From the NCBI RefSeq assembly GCF_023716565.1, contig NZ_CP071849.1:930001-994000 (forward strand): a stretch of DNA of 64,000 bases, given 5' to 3'. Below, one piece after another: positions 16,934-26,342 of this stretch. Each line of letters opens with the position of its first letter. Position 1 is the stretch's first letter. Source of the stretch: Vibrio sp. SCSIO 43136 (GTDB lineage: Bacteria; Pseudomonadota; Gammaproteobacteria; Enterobacterales; Vibrionaceae). Under the pieces are notes generated by a model that was not told the DNA's origin, did no database searches, and was given only the letters and a program-made list of their open reading frames with translations. Made by a program: the position numbers and the translations under genes.

Positions 16934-17359
16934 TTACCTCTTTTTTTGTTTCACTGCAATGGTAAGGCGGCTAGTACACACTAGGCGTTGCTGCTCGTCA
17001 ACGATATCAATCTGCCATACTTGAGTAGATGCGCCTAAATGCATTGGTTTTGCCGTACCTGTGACGAAACCTTTGCGCATCGCCCTGACATGATTAGCGT
17101 TAATATCAAGACCGACGCAATAGGCATCTTCACCCACGGCAAAGTTTGCAGCAATAGAGCCTAACGACTCTGCGAGTACGACAGATGCACCACCATGCAA
17201 CATCCCAAGTGGCTGGTGGGTATTGGCACATACTGGCATGGTTCCAGAAATCGAGTTCTCAGTAAGGTGTGAATACTCAATGCCTAGGTGCTCAACCAAG
17301 GTGTCCTTGGAGGTGGCGTTTAAGATCTCTAGGCTGATCTCTTTTTTCCAAATACTCAT
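16934..17359 (-). CDS. menI: hotdog-fold acyl-CoA thioesterase, YdiI/MenI-like
   Basis: 141 aa. The segment QPLGMLHGGASVVLAESLGS carries the hotdog H-G-G and catalytic E; it is followed by GLDINANHVRAMRKGFVTG and MHLGASTQVWQIDI, both very close to E. coli YdiI, the 1,4-dihydroxy-2-naphthoyl-CoA hydrolase of menaquinone synthesis. Length is also that of YdiI (136 aa). No men genes are in this window, so a broader acyl-CoA thioesterase role remains possible. First gene of a two-gene unit with the DUF3389-like protein. Confidence 0.8.
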   Translation of the reverse strand: MSIWKKEISLEILNATSKDTLVEHLGIEYSHLTENSISGTMPVCANTHQPLGMLHGGASVVLAESLGSIAANFAVGEDAYCVGLDINANHVRAMRKGFVTGTAKPMHLGASTQVWQIDIVDEQQRLVCTSRLTIAVKQKKR

Positions 17360-17563
17360 TCTGGTTTCCTTACGTCAATCGATACAGAGCGTTGATTAAT
17401 CATTGTCTTGGTAAAAGTATTGCGGCAAGTTATTGGTTATACTTATAGATAATTGCTGGGGTCGTATATACCCCAATTGAATTAGCCTCAAAGACTAACC
17501 GATTTTTACTCGGTTTTTAAGTTGATTAGTCCAGACTATTGCTTGGTATCAAGGAGTGACTAC

Positions 17564-18343
17564 ATGCCAATCAAACGCACCATCTTTTGCATGACAATCG
17601 TAAGCCTCATTGCGGCATGTACTACGTCACCGACAGGTAGAAAACAGCTGATCATGTTCTCCGATAACGATATGGCTGCGCTCGGGGCGCAATCATTTGA
17701 ACAGATCAAACAAGAGCAAAAAATATCTAAAGACAAAAAGATTAATCAATACGTTCAGTGTGTCTCGGATGCCATCACTAAGCACGTCGGGTCCCAGCCG
17801 GGCTTTAAAGCTTGGGAAGTGGTTGTCTTTGATAGTGACCAAGTCAATGCATTCGCACTCCCAGGGGGGAAGATTGGGGTTTATACCGGACTATTAAACG
17901 TTGCACAGAATCAAGACCAACTAGCAACGGTAATAGGGCATGAAGTGGCTCATGTATTAGCGGATCACTCTAACGAAAGGCTATCAAACAGCCAATTGGC
18001 GGCTGTTGGTATGCAGGTGGGCAACGTGGCAATTAAAGATACCCAATACCATGATTCCGCCATGGCAGCACTTGGACTTGGCTTACAGTATGGGGTGATC
18101 TTGCCTTATGGCCGAACACAAGAATCAGAAGCTGACATCATCGGGCTTCAATTGATGGCTAAAGCAGGCTTTGACCCCGCCCAAAGTGTCGAGTTATGGA
18201 AAAACATGGCTCGCGCCTCTGGAGGTAACCAACCACCAGAGTTCTTTTCTACCCACCCTTCCCACTCGACTCGAATCAACGATCTCTCTACGACAATGAC
18301 TCGATTACCTAAGTCAAAAATCAGCAAGCCTAACTGTCAATAA
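17564..18343 (+). CDS. M48 metalloprotease lipoprotein, LoiP/YggG-like
   Basis: 259 aa from the ATG at 17564, with AAGGAG 7 bp upstream (the TTG at 17522 is an extension). A lipobox, LIAAC, marks Cys-18 for lipidation. Zinc site: HEVAH at residues 126-130, with a third ligand in the later ESEAD motif. The region NAFALPGGKIGVYTGLL upstream of HEVAH is typical of M48 proteases, which degrade or check misfolded outer-membrane proteins. Like LoiP it has one lipidated catalytic domain and no TPR repeats. It ends in THPSHSTRI, also a family hallmark. Confidence 0.9.
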   Translation: MPIKRTIFCMTIVSLIAACTTSPTGRKQLIMFSDNDMAALGAQSFEQIKQEQKISKDKKINQYVQCVSDAITKHVGSQPGFKAWEVVVFDSDQVNAFALPGGKIGVYTGLLNVAQNQDQLATVIGHEVAHVLADHSNERLSNSQLAAVGMQVGNVAIKDTQYHDSAMAALGLGLQYGVILPYGRTQESEADIIGLQLMAKAGFDPAQSVELWKNMARASGGNQPPEFFSTHPSHSTRINDLSTTMTRLPKSKISKPNCQ

Positions 18344-18385
18344 TAGCCAATTCGATTAAAAACCGTTCGACCAGTAGAGTAAATT

Positions 18386-18402
18386 TACTGGTCAAACCTC
18401 GG
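18386..18402. promoter_or_regulatory. candidate FadR operator upstream of fadL
   Basis: TACTGGTCAAACCTCGG resembles the FadR half-pattern CTGGTC-N-(G)ACCT: 10 of 17 positions match the E. coli fadL site as I remember it. It also forms the right arm of a GACCAGTA/TACTGGTC inverted repeat (18369-18393). It lies about 217 bp before fadL. Confidence 0.4.
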
Positions 18403-18618
18403 ATTAGTTAATAACAATTACTTATATAACTGTTTTTAATGACTTTTACATCCACCATTGAGCATATTCACTCCTTATAAAAGCAAATCAAGATCTCAAT
18501 TCAACCATCAAATCCAAACATTTGTTTAACAAAATATTCACATCGGACTATCATGCATTGAACCGTAATGGTGGTAGTTAAAATTTAATAATTAAAACCA
18601 ACCCTAAGGGGGTCAAGG

Positions 18619-19878
18619 ATGAAATTAAAGCAAAGCCCTTTGCTTGTTGCCTCAATCTTACTGGCTTGTAATGCTAATGCAGCGGGTTTCCAAGTTGCAG
18701 AACATTCTGCTTCTGGACTTGGACGAGCATTTTCTGGTGAAGCAGCGGTCGCTGATGACGCAAGCGTGCTGGCACGTAACCCAGCTGCGATGACACTGTT
18801 TAAACAAGCTCAGTTTTCAGGTGCAATGTCGATTGTTGACCCAGAGGTCAACGTCACTGATGTAACTGATCCGAACAAACCTCAGAAGTCTACCGATGTT
18901 GCGCCTATGGCATTCGTTCCAGCGGCTTACTTCGTGAGTCCTATTGATGACAAATGGTCTTACGGTATTGGCTTATTCACAACTTATGGTGTGGCTACTG
19001 ATTACCCAGATGATATCGATGCTGGGGATATGGCAGGTAACACCTCTCTTGCGTCAGTGAACTTTAACCCAAGCTTTGCTTATAAAGTTAACGAGCAATT
19101 TAGCGTGGGTGCGGGTATCAATATCGTCTACGCTGTTGCTGAGCTCAATAGACACCTAGGTTCACTTGCCCCTAACTTCTCTGGCCAACCCTCTGATGAC
19201 CTGATCTCAATGGAAGGTACCACCTTTTCTCTTGGCTGGAACGTCGGTGCGCTTTATGAGCTCGATGAAAACAACCGCTTTGGCTTAGGCTACCGCTCTC
19301 CTGTAGACCTAGAGTTCCAAGGTGACTTTACTGACCACACAGGGTCTATCAGTTCAAAGACTGCGCCAAGTACTTCAGACGCAGACCTCAATGTGTCTCT
19401 TCCTGATATTTTTGAACTATCTGGTTTCCATCAACTTAACGAAACTTGGGCGGTTCACTATAGCTGGCAACGCACTATGTGGAGCAAATTTAAAGAGCTT
19501 CGAGCAACTAGCTCCTCGTGTGATCTTGCTGGTGGTGTTTGTTTCCTTAAAGAAGAAGATTATTCAGACAGCAATCGCTACTCCGTCGGTGCAACATATC
19601 ATTTGAACGATGAGTGGACCTTGCGTGGTGGTTTAGCGCTTGATGAACAAGCAGGCAAAGCGACTCTGAGCATTCCAGATTCAGATCGTCATTGGTACTC
19701 AGCAGGTGCGACGTATCAATACAGCGATAAGCTTAGCTTCGATGCTGGCTTTGCACTAATTGTCAGCAAATCAGGTTCGTTCAAAGAAACTAACGCCGCT
19801 GACATCGAATATACATTCGAAAGTGAAGGTAACGCTTACGTTACTGCATTCCAAGTTAACTACCTATTTGACCAATAA
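18619..19878 (+). CDS. fadL: FadL-type outer-membrane long-chain fatty acid transporter
   Basis: 419 aa with signal peptide (cleavage after N-A-N-A-A). The mature N-terminus, GFQVAEHSASGLGRAFSGEA then ADDASVLARNPAAM, is the FadL hatch motif with the conserved N-P-A. A 14-strand barrel with alternating aromatics follows, ending in a C-terminal Phe-Asp-Gln. FadL admits long-chain fatty acids. Its stop is 15 bp before the VolA-like lipase, a pairing known from V. cholerae, where VolA releases fatty acids from lysophosphatidylcholine and FadL takes them up. A FadR-like site stands upstream. Confidence 0.92.
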   Translation: MKLKQSPLLVASILLACNANAAGFQVAEHSASGLGRAFSGEAAVADDASVLARNPAAMTLFKQAQFSGAMSIVDPEVNVTDVTDPNKPQKSTDVAPMAFVPAAYFVSPIDDKWSYGIGLFTTYGVATDYPDDIDAGDMAGNTSLASVNFNPSFAYKVNEQFSVGAGINIVYAVAELNRHLGSLAPNFSGQPSDDLISMEGTTFSLGWNVGALYELDENNRFGLGYRSPVDLEFQGDFTDHTGSISSKTAPSTSDADLNVSLPDIFELSGFHQLNETWAVHYSWQRTMWSKFKELRATSSSCDLAGGVCFLKEEDYSDSNRYSVGATYHLNDEWTLRGGLALDEQAGKATLSIPDSDRHWYSAGATYQYSDKLSFDAGFALIVSKSGSFKETNAADIEYTFESEGNAYVTAFQVNYLFDQ

Positions 19879-19893
19879 AGCAAGGAGTCGTAC

Positions 19894-22275
19894 ATGCTAA
19901 TGAAACGATCGTTAACGCTTCTCGCATCGGCAGTCATTCTTGCTGGTTGTGGAGATAACAGTGAATCCTCAGGTAAATCAAAAGTTGCGATTGAGGCTTA
20001 TCTACAAGCCTTGCAAAGTCGAGCGACAACTATTGATTTCCAACTCAGTGGAGCAAATGCGTGGGTACCGCCACCAAGTGTCCTTCTAAGAGATACACAA
20101 GACGGCACGCTTGCCTTGCCAACTGGCACAAATCCTGCGCTTTCTAACCCATACGCATCAATGAACACGGCCGATGGGTGGGGCATCACTACACCAATTA
20201 GTTTACGCTTTGATGGTGCGGGTTTTACAGCTAATACTGTCATTACTTCAGGTATCTACATATTCCAGTTATCGGGTGGATTAACCGATTCAACACCACC
20301 GACAATAACTGGTCAAATCACCAACTTTACCGCCGTCACTAGCGGAGATTCGATCAACATTGTCTTCGCCGAGCCGCTGGATGAGAAAACTAACTACATC
20401 TTTGCTCTGACTGACGATATCGTTGACAAAAATGGCGACCCAGTCGGCACATCATCTAGCTACGCCACGCTTAAATCCAGCCAAGTTTCCTACCCATCTG
20501 GTGATCTAGCGTCTGCGCAACAAGTGGTAAAAGGTGTTGAGCAGTACATGGCCGGCGCATCTATCGACGCCACCAAGATTGTCTACTCCACTTGGTTCTC
20601 AACCCAATCCGTGGGGGATTCGCTTTATGCCACTAAAGGTGCGATTGCAACTGGTATAGACGTAGCTAACATTGGTGCGGTATGGAAAGATGGGGCTAAC
20701 CCGAACAGTGTTGATCTAAGCTCAGCTTACACCTTTACTTTTGGCACGAGTGAAGATTTTGCCACAGCTTTGAATACGGACACGAACTTCAATAAGTACA
20801 TTGCCGATGACGATACCGACGCTGCAACCAAAAAAGCTGCAATACTTGCAAGCTACACCGCAAGCACCGTGACAGTCACTAAAGGTAGTGTTGCACTCCC
20901 TTACTTTCTTGAAAACAGTGCCACGACATTTGGCGTAACACCATTCGCCTCGGCCATGCCAAGCTTGGCGCTTATCAGCAACAACTTTAGCGACAGTGTC
21001 ATACAATCACAGCTCGCAGCGCTCGGTATTAATAGCGCCGCTGATTTGGCCGATCCAACCAAACAAGCCGCACTGATTGGCCAAACGCTGACCAAGTCAG
21101 ATGGTAGCCAGCTTGATTCTGAACGTGTCGTAACGCAATACGCTCCCGTTCCGCAAATTAAGTCGCTACAAAATGTGCCTTTCTTACTGTTTACGCCGAC
21201 CACTCCAACTGGCAACTTCCCAATTGTGGTTTACTCACATGGCATCACGTCAGCAAAAGAAAATGCCTATGCGTTTGCTAAAAACTTGGCGGCTCAAGGC
21301 ATTGGTTTGATTGTTATAGATCATCCAATTCACGGTGAACGAGCAATTGCAGATAGCCTATCGGCTAACAGCAATATTTTGAACTACCTGAACCTAAGCT
21401 ATTTAGCGGTCGCTCGCGACAACATTCGTCAGAGCATTCTAGATACTATGGGGCTACGAGCGGCGTTAACTTATCAGTACAGTTCAGGTTCGCTAGTAGG
21501 GACTGCATTGGCTAACCTAGACAATCCGGTCACCAATGCGCCTCGCTTCTTAGGCCATTCGCTGGGTGGTATCACTGGGTTTAGTAGCGTTGCTGTTGCC
21601 AACCAAACCCTGAACAATGCTTCTGGTGATGCACTATTCACCTTTGGCTCGGCGACAATTGCTAACTCTGGTGGCCAGATCGGTAACCTGCTGTTGGCAT
21701 CAGCAAGCTATGGACCGCTGATCAAACACAACTTGGCAAGTGCGGCAAGCACAAAGTACGCAACGTATGCAGCAGAAAGCTGTACAAGTCTGAGTGGAGC
21801 CGCTTGTTATAGCCAGTTTGAATCCTTAGCGGATGCTGCAACCTTGGCTACACTTGAGGCTGGATTTAACTCATTTATCTACGCAGCGCAAACGGTCATT
21901 GATACGGTCGACCCTATTTCAATGGCGTACCGCACCACCTCATTTGATTCGCTTCCAGCACTGTTTATCCAGTCAAAAGACGACGATACCGTGCCAAACA
22001 GTGTAAGCACAGCGCCATTTGCAGGCACAACGCCACTCGCAACCAAAGTGACTCCAAATGTAGCCAATAGCGGTAATTTGCCGACTAACCAAACACAACT
22101 CTTGGTGCAGTTTAACAACACAGCCCAGCACAGCACGTTTGTGTCACCACAAAGCGACACAACACCGCTACCAGCTGACTACTACCACCACACTGAAATG
22201 CAGCGTCAAATCGTAGATTTCTTCGCTGACAATTCATTGGCAACAGTAGATAACAGCAACTCAGTGTTTGAGTAA
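19894..22275 (+). CDS. volA: VolA-type surface lipoprotein phospholipase/lipase
   Basis: 793 aa. Lipobox LAGC gives a lipidated Cys-19. The N-terminal 330 residues are Thr/Ser-rich and contain an Ig-like region (TPPTITGQITNF, then EPLDEKTNYIFAL). The lipase half starts near residue 440: FPIVVYSHGITSAKENAYAF, IDHPIHGERA, and the nucleophile elbow GHSLGG with Ser at about 556. A late acid/histidine pair lies around SKDDDTVPNS and the His-rich C-terminus. This is the Pla-1/cef-VolA family. V. cholerae VolA cleaves lysophosphatidylcholine at the surface. The gene shares an operon with fadL (15-bp gap) and ends in a terminator. Confidence 0.9.
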   Translation: MLMKRSLTLLASAVILAGCGDNSESSGKSKVAIEAYLQALQSRATTIDFQLSGANAWVPPPSVLLRDTQDGTLALPTGTNPALSNPYASMNTADGWGITTPISLRFDGAGFTANTVITSGIYIFQLSGGLTDSTPPTITGQITNFTAVTSGDSINIVFAEPLDEKTNYIFALTDDIVDKNGDPVGTSSSYATLKSSQVSYPSGDLASAQQVVKGVEQYMAGASIDATKIVYSTWFSTQSVGDSLYATKGAIATGIDVANIGAVWKDGANPNSVDLSSAYTFTFGTSEDFATALNTDTNFNKYIADDDTDAATKKAAILASYTASTVTVTKGSVALPYFLENSATTFGVTPFASAMPSLALISNNFSDSVIQSQLAALGINSAADLADPTKQAALIGQTLTKSDGSQLDSERVVTQYAPVPQIKSLQNVPFLLFTPTTPTGNFPIVVYSHGITSAKENAYAFAKNLAAQGIGLIVIDHPIHGERAIADSLSANSNILNYLNLSYLAVARDNIRQSILDTMGLRAALTYQYSSGSLVGTALANLDNPVTNAPRFLGHSLGGITGFSSVAVANQTLNNASGDALFTFGSATIANSGGQIGNLLLASASYGPLIKHNLASAASTKYATYAAESCTSLSGAACYSQFESLADAATLATLEAGFNSFIYAAQTVIDTVDPISMAYRTTSFDSLPALFIQSKDDDTVPNSVSTAPFAGTTPLATKVTPNVANSGNLPTNQTQLLVQFNNTAQHSTFVSPQSDTTPLPADYYHHTEMQRQIVDFFADNSLATVDNSNSVFE

Positions 22276-22300
22276 TCTTTAGAATTACTCCGCCCACTAA

Positions 22301-22330
22301 AAAAGGAGCTTTCGAGCTCCTTTTTCTTTT
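22301..22330 (+). terminator. terminator of fadL-volA
   Basis: AAAAGGAGCT paired with AGCTCCTTTT, then a T-rich tail. Confidence 0.88.
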
Positions 22331-22347
22331 AGATACTTTATTGACGC

Positions 22348-22869
22348 TTAATTGAGTAATTCTTTCGCAATCAAATGTAGCAAATACGTTTCTCGTTCAA
22401 TGCTCATGCCCTTTTTGTCACTCTCTGCAATGGTCTTTTCGTTGTGAGCAATAGCCTCATGGATATTCACCCACATCGCTTTCATGCCATTTTTGATTTC
22501 ATAATCTTCAAAATTTGGCGTACCTAGCTCTTCATCAACTTCACAAACATAGCAGTAAGAGATCATGTGCATTACATCAGCATCATCTTTATACCAAGGG
22601 CGAAACTCTTCGTAGGTACCGTAAGGTTTGATATTACGAATATTTTGCGCACCTGTTTCTTCTTCTAGCTCACGCACCATGCCTGCAATCGTATCTTCGT
22701 CTTGGTCCAAACCACCACCGGGAATGGTGTAGTCATGATAGCGCTCAGTATATAGCAATAAGATATCTTCGCCGTTAAGCGCAATGGCTCTTGCCGCCTT
22801 GCGCTGGAAAATAGATTTGTCGTCAAGATGCTCGATGTCAGGGTGAGTCGTGGTTCGAAGGTGTCTCAT
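22348..22869 (-). CDS. Nudix hydrolase
   Basis: 173 aa from the ATG at 22869; the longer frame from 22920 adds 17 atypical residues. The Nudix box is complete: GGGLDQDEDTIAGMVRELEE followed by ETG, matching GX5EX7REXXEEXGU. Family members hydrolyse nucleoside diphosphates linked to another moiety; the substrate is not evident. The ribosome-binding site is weak. It lies after the DHH phosphoesterase on the same strand but behind a terminator, so it is probably a separate transcript. Confidence 0.88.
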   Translation of the reverse strand: MRHLRTTTHPDIEHLDDKSIFQRKAARAIALNGEDILLLYTERYHDYTIPGGGLDQDEDTIAGMVRELEEETGAQNIRNIKPYGTYEEFRPWYKDDADVMHMISYCYVCEVDEELGTPNFEDYEIKNGMKAMWVNIHEAIAHNEKTIAESDKKGMSIERETYLLHLIAKELLN

Positions 22870-22907
22870 AGATTGGCTGATTACTGCATGAAAAAGTTGT
22901 GCGCAGT

Positions 22908-22947
22908 GTAATAAAAGCAAGCCCTCGAATCCAGAGATTTGAGGGCT
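22908..22947 (-). terminator. terminator of the DHH phosphoesterase gene
   Basis: A 12-bp stem on the minus strand (AGCCCTC-G-AATC with its partner, one G.U pair), followed by TGCTTTTATT. Confidence 0.75.
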
Positions 22948-22962
22948 CGACTAAATATTGCC

Positions 22963-22979
22963 TAGGGCGTGTTGACCTA
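22963..22979. repeat. 17-bp repeat, copy 1
   Basis: TAGGGCGTGTTGACCTA occurs here and identically at 41045-41061. Both copies lie just 3' of a minus-strand gene (11 bp after the DHH gene, 7 bp after the parvulin gene). Origin unknown; it could be the end of a dispersed element. Confidence 0.6.
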
Positions 22980-22989
22980 ATATTGCTGT

Positions 22990-23922
22990 TTAGCCATCGC
23001 TAGTGATTTGTTCAATAAGCTCTTGCTGAACTTGATCAGCTTGGTCCACAGCTATTTGGCAGGTTCCTGCGGCTTGGTGGCCACCGCCATTATATTTAAG
23101 CATCAACTCGCCAACGTTGGTCTTAGAACCACGGTCAAATATTGATTTGCCGGTAGCAAAGACAATGTTTTGCTTTTGGAAGCCCCACATTTTGTGAATT
23201 GAAATGTTGCACTCTGGGAACAACGCATAAATCAAGAAACGGTTTCCGGCGAATATCGTCTCTTCATCAGTGAGATCGAGTAAAACTAAGTTATCGTGAA
23301 CCGTGGCACAGCGCTGAATCTGCTCTGCAAACTTAATCGAGTGTTCACGGTAAAGATCAATGCGCTCTTTCACATCAGGCAAGCTAAGGATTTCTTCGAT
23401 AGTGTGATTCTTACAATAATCGATCAAATCCATCATTAGCGCATAGTTAGAAATCCTAAACTCACGGAAACGGCCTAAACCAGTTCTCGCATCCATTAAG
23501 AAGTTGAGCAAGTTCCAACCTTGAGCATCCAAGACTTCATCACGGTCAAACTGGGCCGAGTCCCCTTTGTCTACCGCTTCCATCATGTCTGCCCATTCAC
23601 TTGGGAAAGTGTCGAAGCCTCCGTAGTATTCCCATACTACGCGTGCCGCCGATGGTGCATCGGGGTCGATTTTGTGATTATTGCGTTCACCGCTGTTGCG
23701 GATCGTCTCCGACAAGTGGTGATCAAAAACTAAATGTGCTTTCTCAACATAAGGTAAGTTAGTGACGATATCATTTTCTGTGATTTCGATGATCCCATCC
23801 TGCATGTCCTTCGGATGCACAAATTTAATATCATCAATCATGTCCAGTTTCTTGAGTAAAACCGCACATACCAAGCCATCAAAATCGCTGCGCGTCACCA
23901 AACGATATTTCTTCTCAGACAT
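22990..23922 (-). CDS. DHH-family phosphoesterase (exopolyphosphatase-like)
   Basis: 310 aa from the ATG at 23922 (AAGGGA 6 bp upstream); the frame from 23958 is an extension. DHH motifs: RSDFDGLVCAVLL with the metal aspartates, and FDHH at about residue 70 (LVFDHHLSETIR). The C-terminal DHHA1-like part has a glycine-rich substrate loop, KYNGGGHQAAGTCQI. Such enzymes cleave short polyphosphates, pAp or linear dinucleotides (the RecJ/NrnA superfamily). The chromosomal context does not reveal which. Transcribed alone, with a terminator after it. Confidence 0.85.
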   Translation of the reverse strand: MSEKKYRLVTRSDFDGLVCAVLLKKLDMIDDIKFVHPKDMQDGIIEITENDIVTNLPYVEKAHLVFDHHLSETIRNSGERNNHKIDPDAPSAARVVWEYYGGFDTFPSEWADMMEAVDKGDSAQFDRDEVLDAQGWNLLNFLMDARTGLGRFREFRISNYALMMDLIDYCKNHTIEEILSLPDVKERIDLYREHSIKFAEQIQRCATVHDNLVLLDLTDEETIFAGNRFLIYALFPECNISIHKMWGFQKQNIVFATGKSIFDRGSKTNVGELMLKYNGGGHQAAGTCQIAVDQADQVQQELIEQITSDG

Positions 23923-24164
23923 TATTTTCCCTTTTGTCTTTGTTGAACTGCCATTCATCTACAAAATGACATAGATTTGACATAAAACCACTATCACAAA
24001 TTGGTTAAGTTGCTTATAGTTAGCTTCATTATAAAGCCGCAAATTGGTGATAACCTTTTTGCCTAATTTCTCTAAATATAGACATGTTGTCACTAATTGT
24101 CCGTTAGCACGACTATATTTCTGCATAAGAACACAGACCTATTCAGTTTATTAGGAGACTGATC

Positions 24165-24845
24165 ATGAAAACAACTATCCTTGCAGCTTCAATTAGCCTT
24201 GTAACTCTATTTTCTGCTGCAACGCAAGCTCAAGACGTTGCGCTAATGCCTTCAATGGCAAACCCTGCTGCGGAGTTCTGCCTATCACAAGGTGGCGAGC
24301 TAAAAGATATCGAGACAAAAGATGGTCAAGATGCACTGTGTGTTTTAAATGACGGTACTGAAATCGAACAATGGGAATACTTCCGCTCACAGACAGCTGA
24401 CGCAGATGTAATGCCGGGTATGGCAAATCCAGCCTCTGTATTCTGTGAAGAGCAAGGTGGTCAAGTCGAGCTAGATGGTGATAAAGGCATCTGTGTATTT
24501 GAAAACGGTGACCGTGTTGAAGAGTGGGAGTTCTACCAACAACACGCTGAACAAGAGTCTATGCCATCAATGGCCAACCCTGCTGCGGTTTTCTGTGAGG
24601 AACAAGGTGGTGTTTCTAACCTAGACGGTACCTGTACGCTTGAAAATGGCGACAAAGTAGATGAGTGGGAATTTTTCCGCCAGGCTGAACAGCCACTAAA
24701 CATGACTAACCCTGCTTCTAGCTTTTGTGAAGAGCAAGGCGGTGAAGTCACCATCAAAGAAACCAGCGAAGGCCAAGTAGGTTTTTGTGTGACTAAAGAT
24801 GGCAAAGAAATTGAAGAGTGGGAATACTACCGCCAAAACAACTAA
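24165..24845 (+). CDS. exported protein with four tandem DUF333 repeats
   Basis: 226 aa with a signal peptide cut near A-T-Q-A-Q. The rest is four copies of one module of about 45 residues, each starting with MANPA(A/S)xFC or its MTNPASSFC variant, followed by EEQGG, a cysteine strand and an E-x-WE-(Y/F) end. Approximate positions: 27-72, 85-128, 132-170, 177-224. Each repeat carries two cysteines, which may form a disulfide in the periplasm. DUF333 is usually a single module in small putative hemolysin-named proteins; the name has no functional support. ATG preceded by TTAGGAGA. Confidence 0.88.
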   Translation: MKTTILAASISLVTLFSAATQAQDVALMPSMANPAAEFCLSQGGELKDIETKDGQDALCVLNDGTEIEQWEYFRSQTADADVMPGMANPASVFCEEQGGQVELDGDKGICVFENGDRVEEWEFYQQHAEQESMPSMANPAAVFCEEQGGVSNLDGTCTLENGDKVDEWEFFRQAEQPLNMTNPASSFCEEQGGEVTIKETSEGQVGFCVTKDGKEIEEWEYYRQNN

Positions 24846-24878
24846 GCCTCTGAGAAAATGACTCAGCATGAACGCCCT

Positions 24879-24905
24879 GCCACGCTCTAAAGCGTGGCTT
24901 TTTTT
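24879..24905 (+). terminator. terminator of the DUF333 gene
   Basis: GCCACGCT paired with AGCGTGGC, then TTTTTTT. Confidence 0.92.
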
Positions 24906-24930
24906 GTCCATTACTACAACTAAAGGCGCA

Positions 24931-25797
24931 TTAGCCTTTCCACCAAGATCGCATTGACGTTTCTGGGTCTAACATTCGATTAAGCATTGTAAGGTTGGTA
25001 TCTAATATCGCTAACCAATGGGTTATTTCCTCATAGCTCTTATCAGGCGTGGTTGATTCGATGCAACGGCTAAGTAGAACTAGCATTGGTTGCAGATAGT
25101 CTCTATGCGAAGTGCCTGGTGCCAAGTCCTCTATCTGGGTCAGCGCATTTCTAGCCAGCCTCAGTGGCTCGCATCGTATTTCACTCAGTTTTTCAGTAAA
25201 TACATTGGCAATCACCCCTTCCAAGTAGACTCTGTAGGTAGTGAGCGATTCAACTGCCAGAAATAATTGGGCATCCACACCTTTGTGTGGATAAAGCGCT
25301 ACTATGTGTTCATCCAAACTGCGGCTCAAATGAATATTTACACCAGCATTGGTGCATCGGCTTTCCAATACCCTCAGTAGCCCTTGCGCATCCAACAATT
25401 GCTGAATTTCAAATATGCGTTCTAGATGGTAGTCATTGGACACCAGCGTAAGTTTTAGTGGCTCACCTTGACTCACAAGATTGGACTCAATTAACTTCTG
25501 AGCCAAATTTTGAAAGTTTTGGACCGTACTAAGCGACTCCGACTCAAGCAAAACCGCTTCAAGATTGAGTTGTTCGCCACCAAGTTCTACAAAGTACTGA
25601 TGGAGTTTGTAAGCCTCAGAAACACTCTGCAAAGGTGTGATTCCGCCACAAAAAGCCACAGCAATATTTGAGCAATCACGTAGGGTAAGATACGACATTA
25701 GCGCATCAATTCGGCTTTTTCCTTCTGGCGTCAGGTTATCGTGTTGCAAGCGTTTACCCAACACCACAACTAATTGCTCAACCTTACATTCGCTCAA
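24931..25797 (-). CDS. DUF218/YdcF-like protein
   Basis: 288 aa, no signal or membrane segment. The N-terminal part carries the DUF218 pattern: VEQLVVVLGKRLQHDNLT with E-G-K-S-R-I-D, then ESESLSTVQNFQNLAQKL and LVSNDYHLER. This fold occurs in YdcF, SanA and ElyC and probably binds a nucleotide-like ligand. Residues beyond about 190 form a helical C-terminal region with no recognised domain (LIEDLAPGTSHRDYLQ-type helices), longer than YdcF. Soluble location differs from ElyC. The function is unknown. Confidence 0.78.
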   Translation of the reverse strand: MSECKVEQLVVVLGKRLQHDNLTPEGKSRIDALMSYLTLRDCSNIAVAFCGGITPLQSVSEAYKLHQYFVELGGEQLNLEAVLLESESLSTVQNFQNLAQKLIESNLVSQGEPLKLTLVSNDYHLERIFEIQQLLDAQGLLRVLESRCTNAGVNIHLSRSLDEHIVALYPHKGVDAQLFLAVESLTTYRVYLEGVIANVFTEKLSEIRCEPLRLARNALTQIEDLAPGTSHRDYLQPMLVLLSRCIESTTPDKSYEEITHWLAILDTNLTMLNRMLDPETSMRSWWKG

Positions 25798-25883
25798 CGT
25801 AGCTAACTCCTTAAATAAAAACGCAGTTATTCAAGCAGTAACCGTTTAGTTAAGCAATAGTGGTAATGTAACTGTGTCGCATC

Positions 25884-26342
25884 TTAGACAAAAGGTAGGT
25901 CATACAAGTGGCGTAGTTGGCGATGCAGCATTCGCTTAAAGCCACAACCTTCATCACTAACATAGCTAGATTTGTCGCAATAGGCGGCAACACGGTATGA
26001 GCCATTAAGTTGATATTGGATATCTCGCAGCATAACTTCAGCCAATTTAGCGCTTACCCCAGCTCCTCGATAACTTGGTAAAACGTAAACATAATGAACC
26101 TGAAAGAAGAGAACTGGCTTATCAAAGTAGCGACCACTGTTCACAACATCGATCCAATAGGCACAATAGCCGATGGGCTGATTGAAACGATCGGTTGCGA
26201 GTGCCACTTGAAAGAGTTCATCTTTAAGTGACTGTTGAAAGCGACTGGCACAGACTCTCCCTTCGGACTTAAGCCAAGCAGTACTCTCTTTATTTGTTAT
26301 CGATTTACTGACATTTAGTAATAACGGATTTATGGCGTTCAT
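25884..26342 (-). CDS. GNAT-family acetyltransferase
   Basis: 152 aa. The acetyl-CoA binding region is VHYVYVLPSYRGAGVSAKLA followed by EVMLRDI, with the R-G-A-G loop. The usual C-terminal aromatic LGF-like motif is replaced by CGFKRM. Strand 4 precedes it, with unusual FDKPVLFFQ. Substrate unknown. It is transcribed alone; the start at 26342 lies 148 bp from the divergent mscS-like gene. Confidence 0.75.
   Translation of the reverse strand: MNAINPLLLNVSKSITNKESTAWLKSEGRVCASRFQQSLKDELFQVALATDRFNQPIGYCAYWIDVVNSGRYFDKPVLFFQVHYVYVLPSYRGAGVSAKLAEVMLRDIQYQLNGSYRVAAYCDKSSYVSDEGCGFKRMLHRQLRHLYDLPFV

Noticed and set aside
20722..21215. Minus-strand ORFs inside volA
   Set aside because: Composition follows the low-complexity Ser/Thr/Ala codons of VolA in reverse and no start signals are present.
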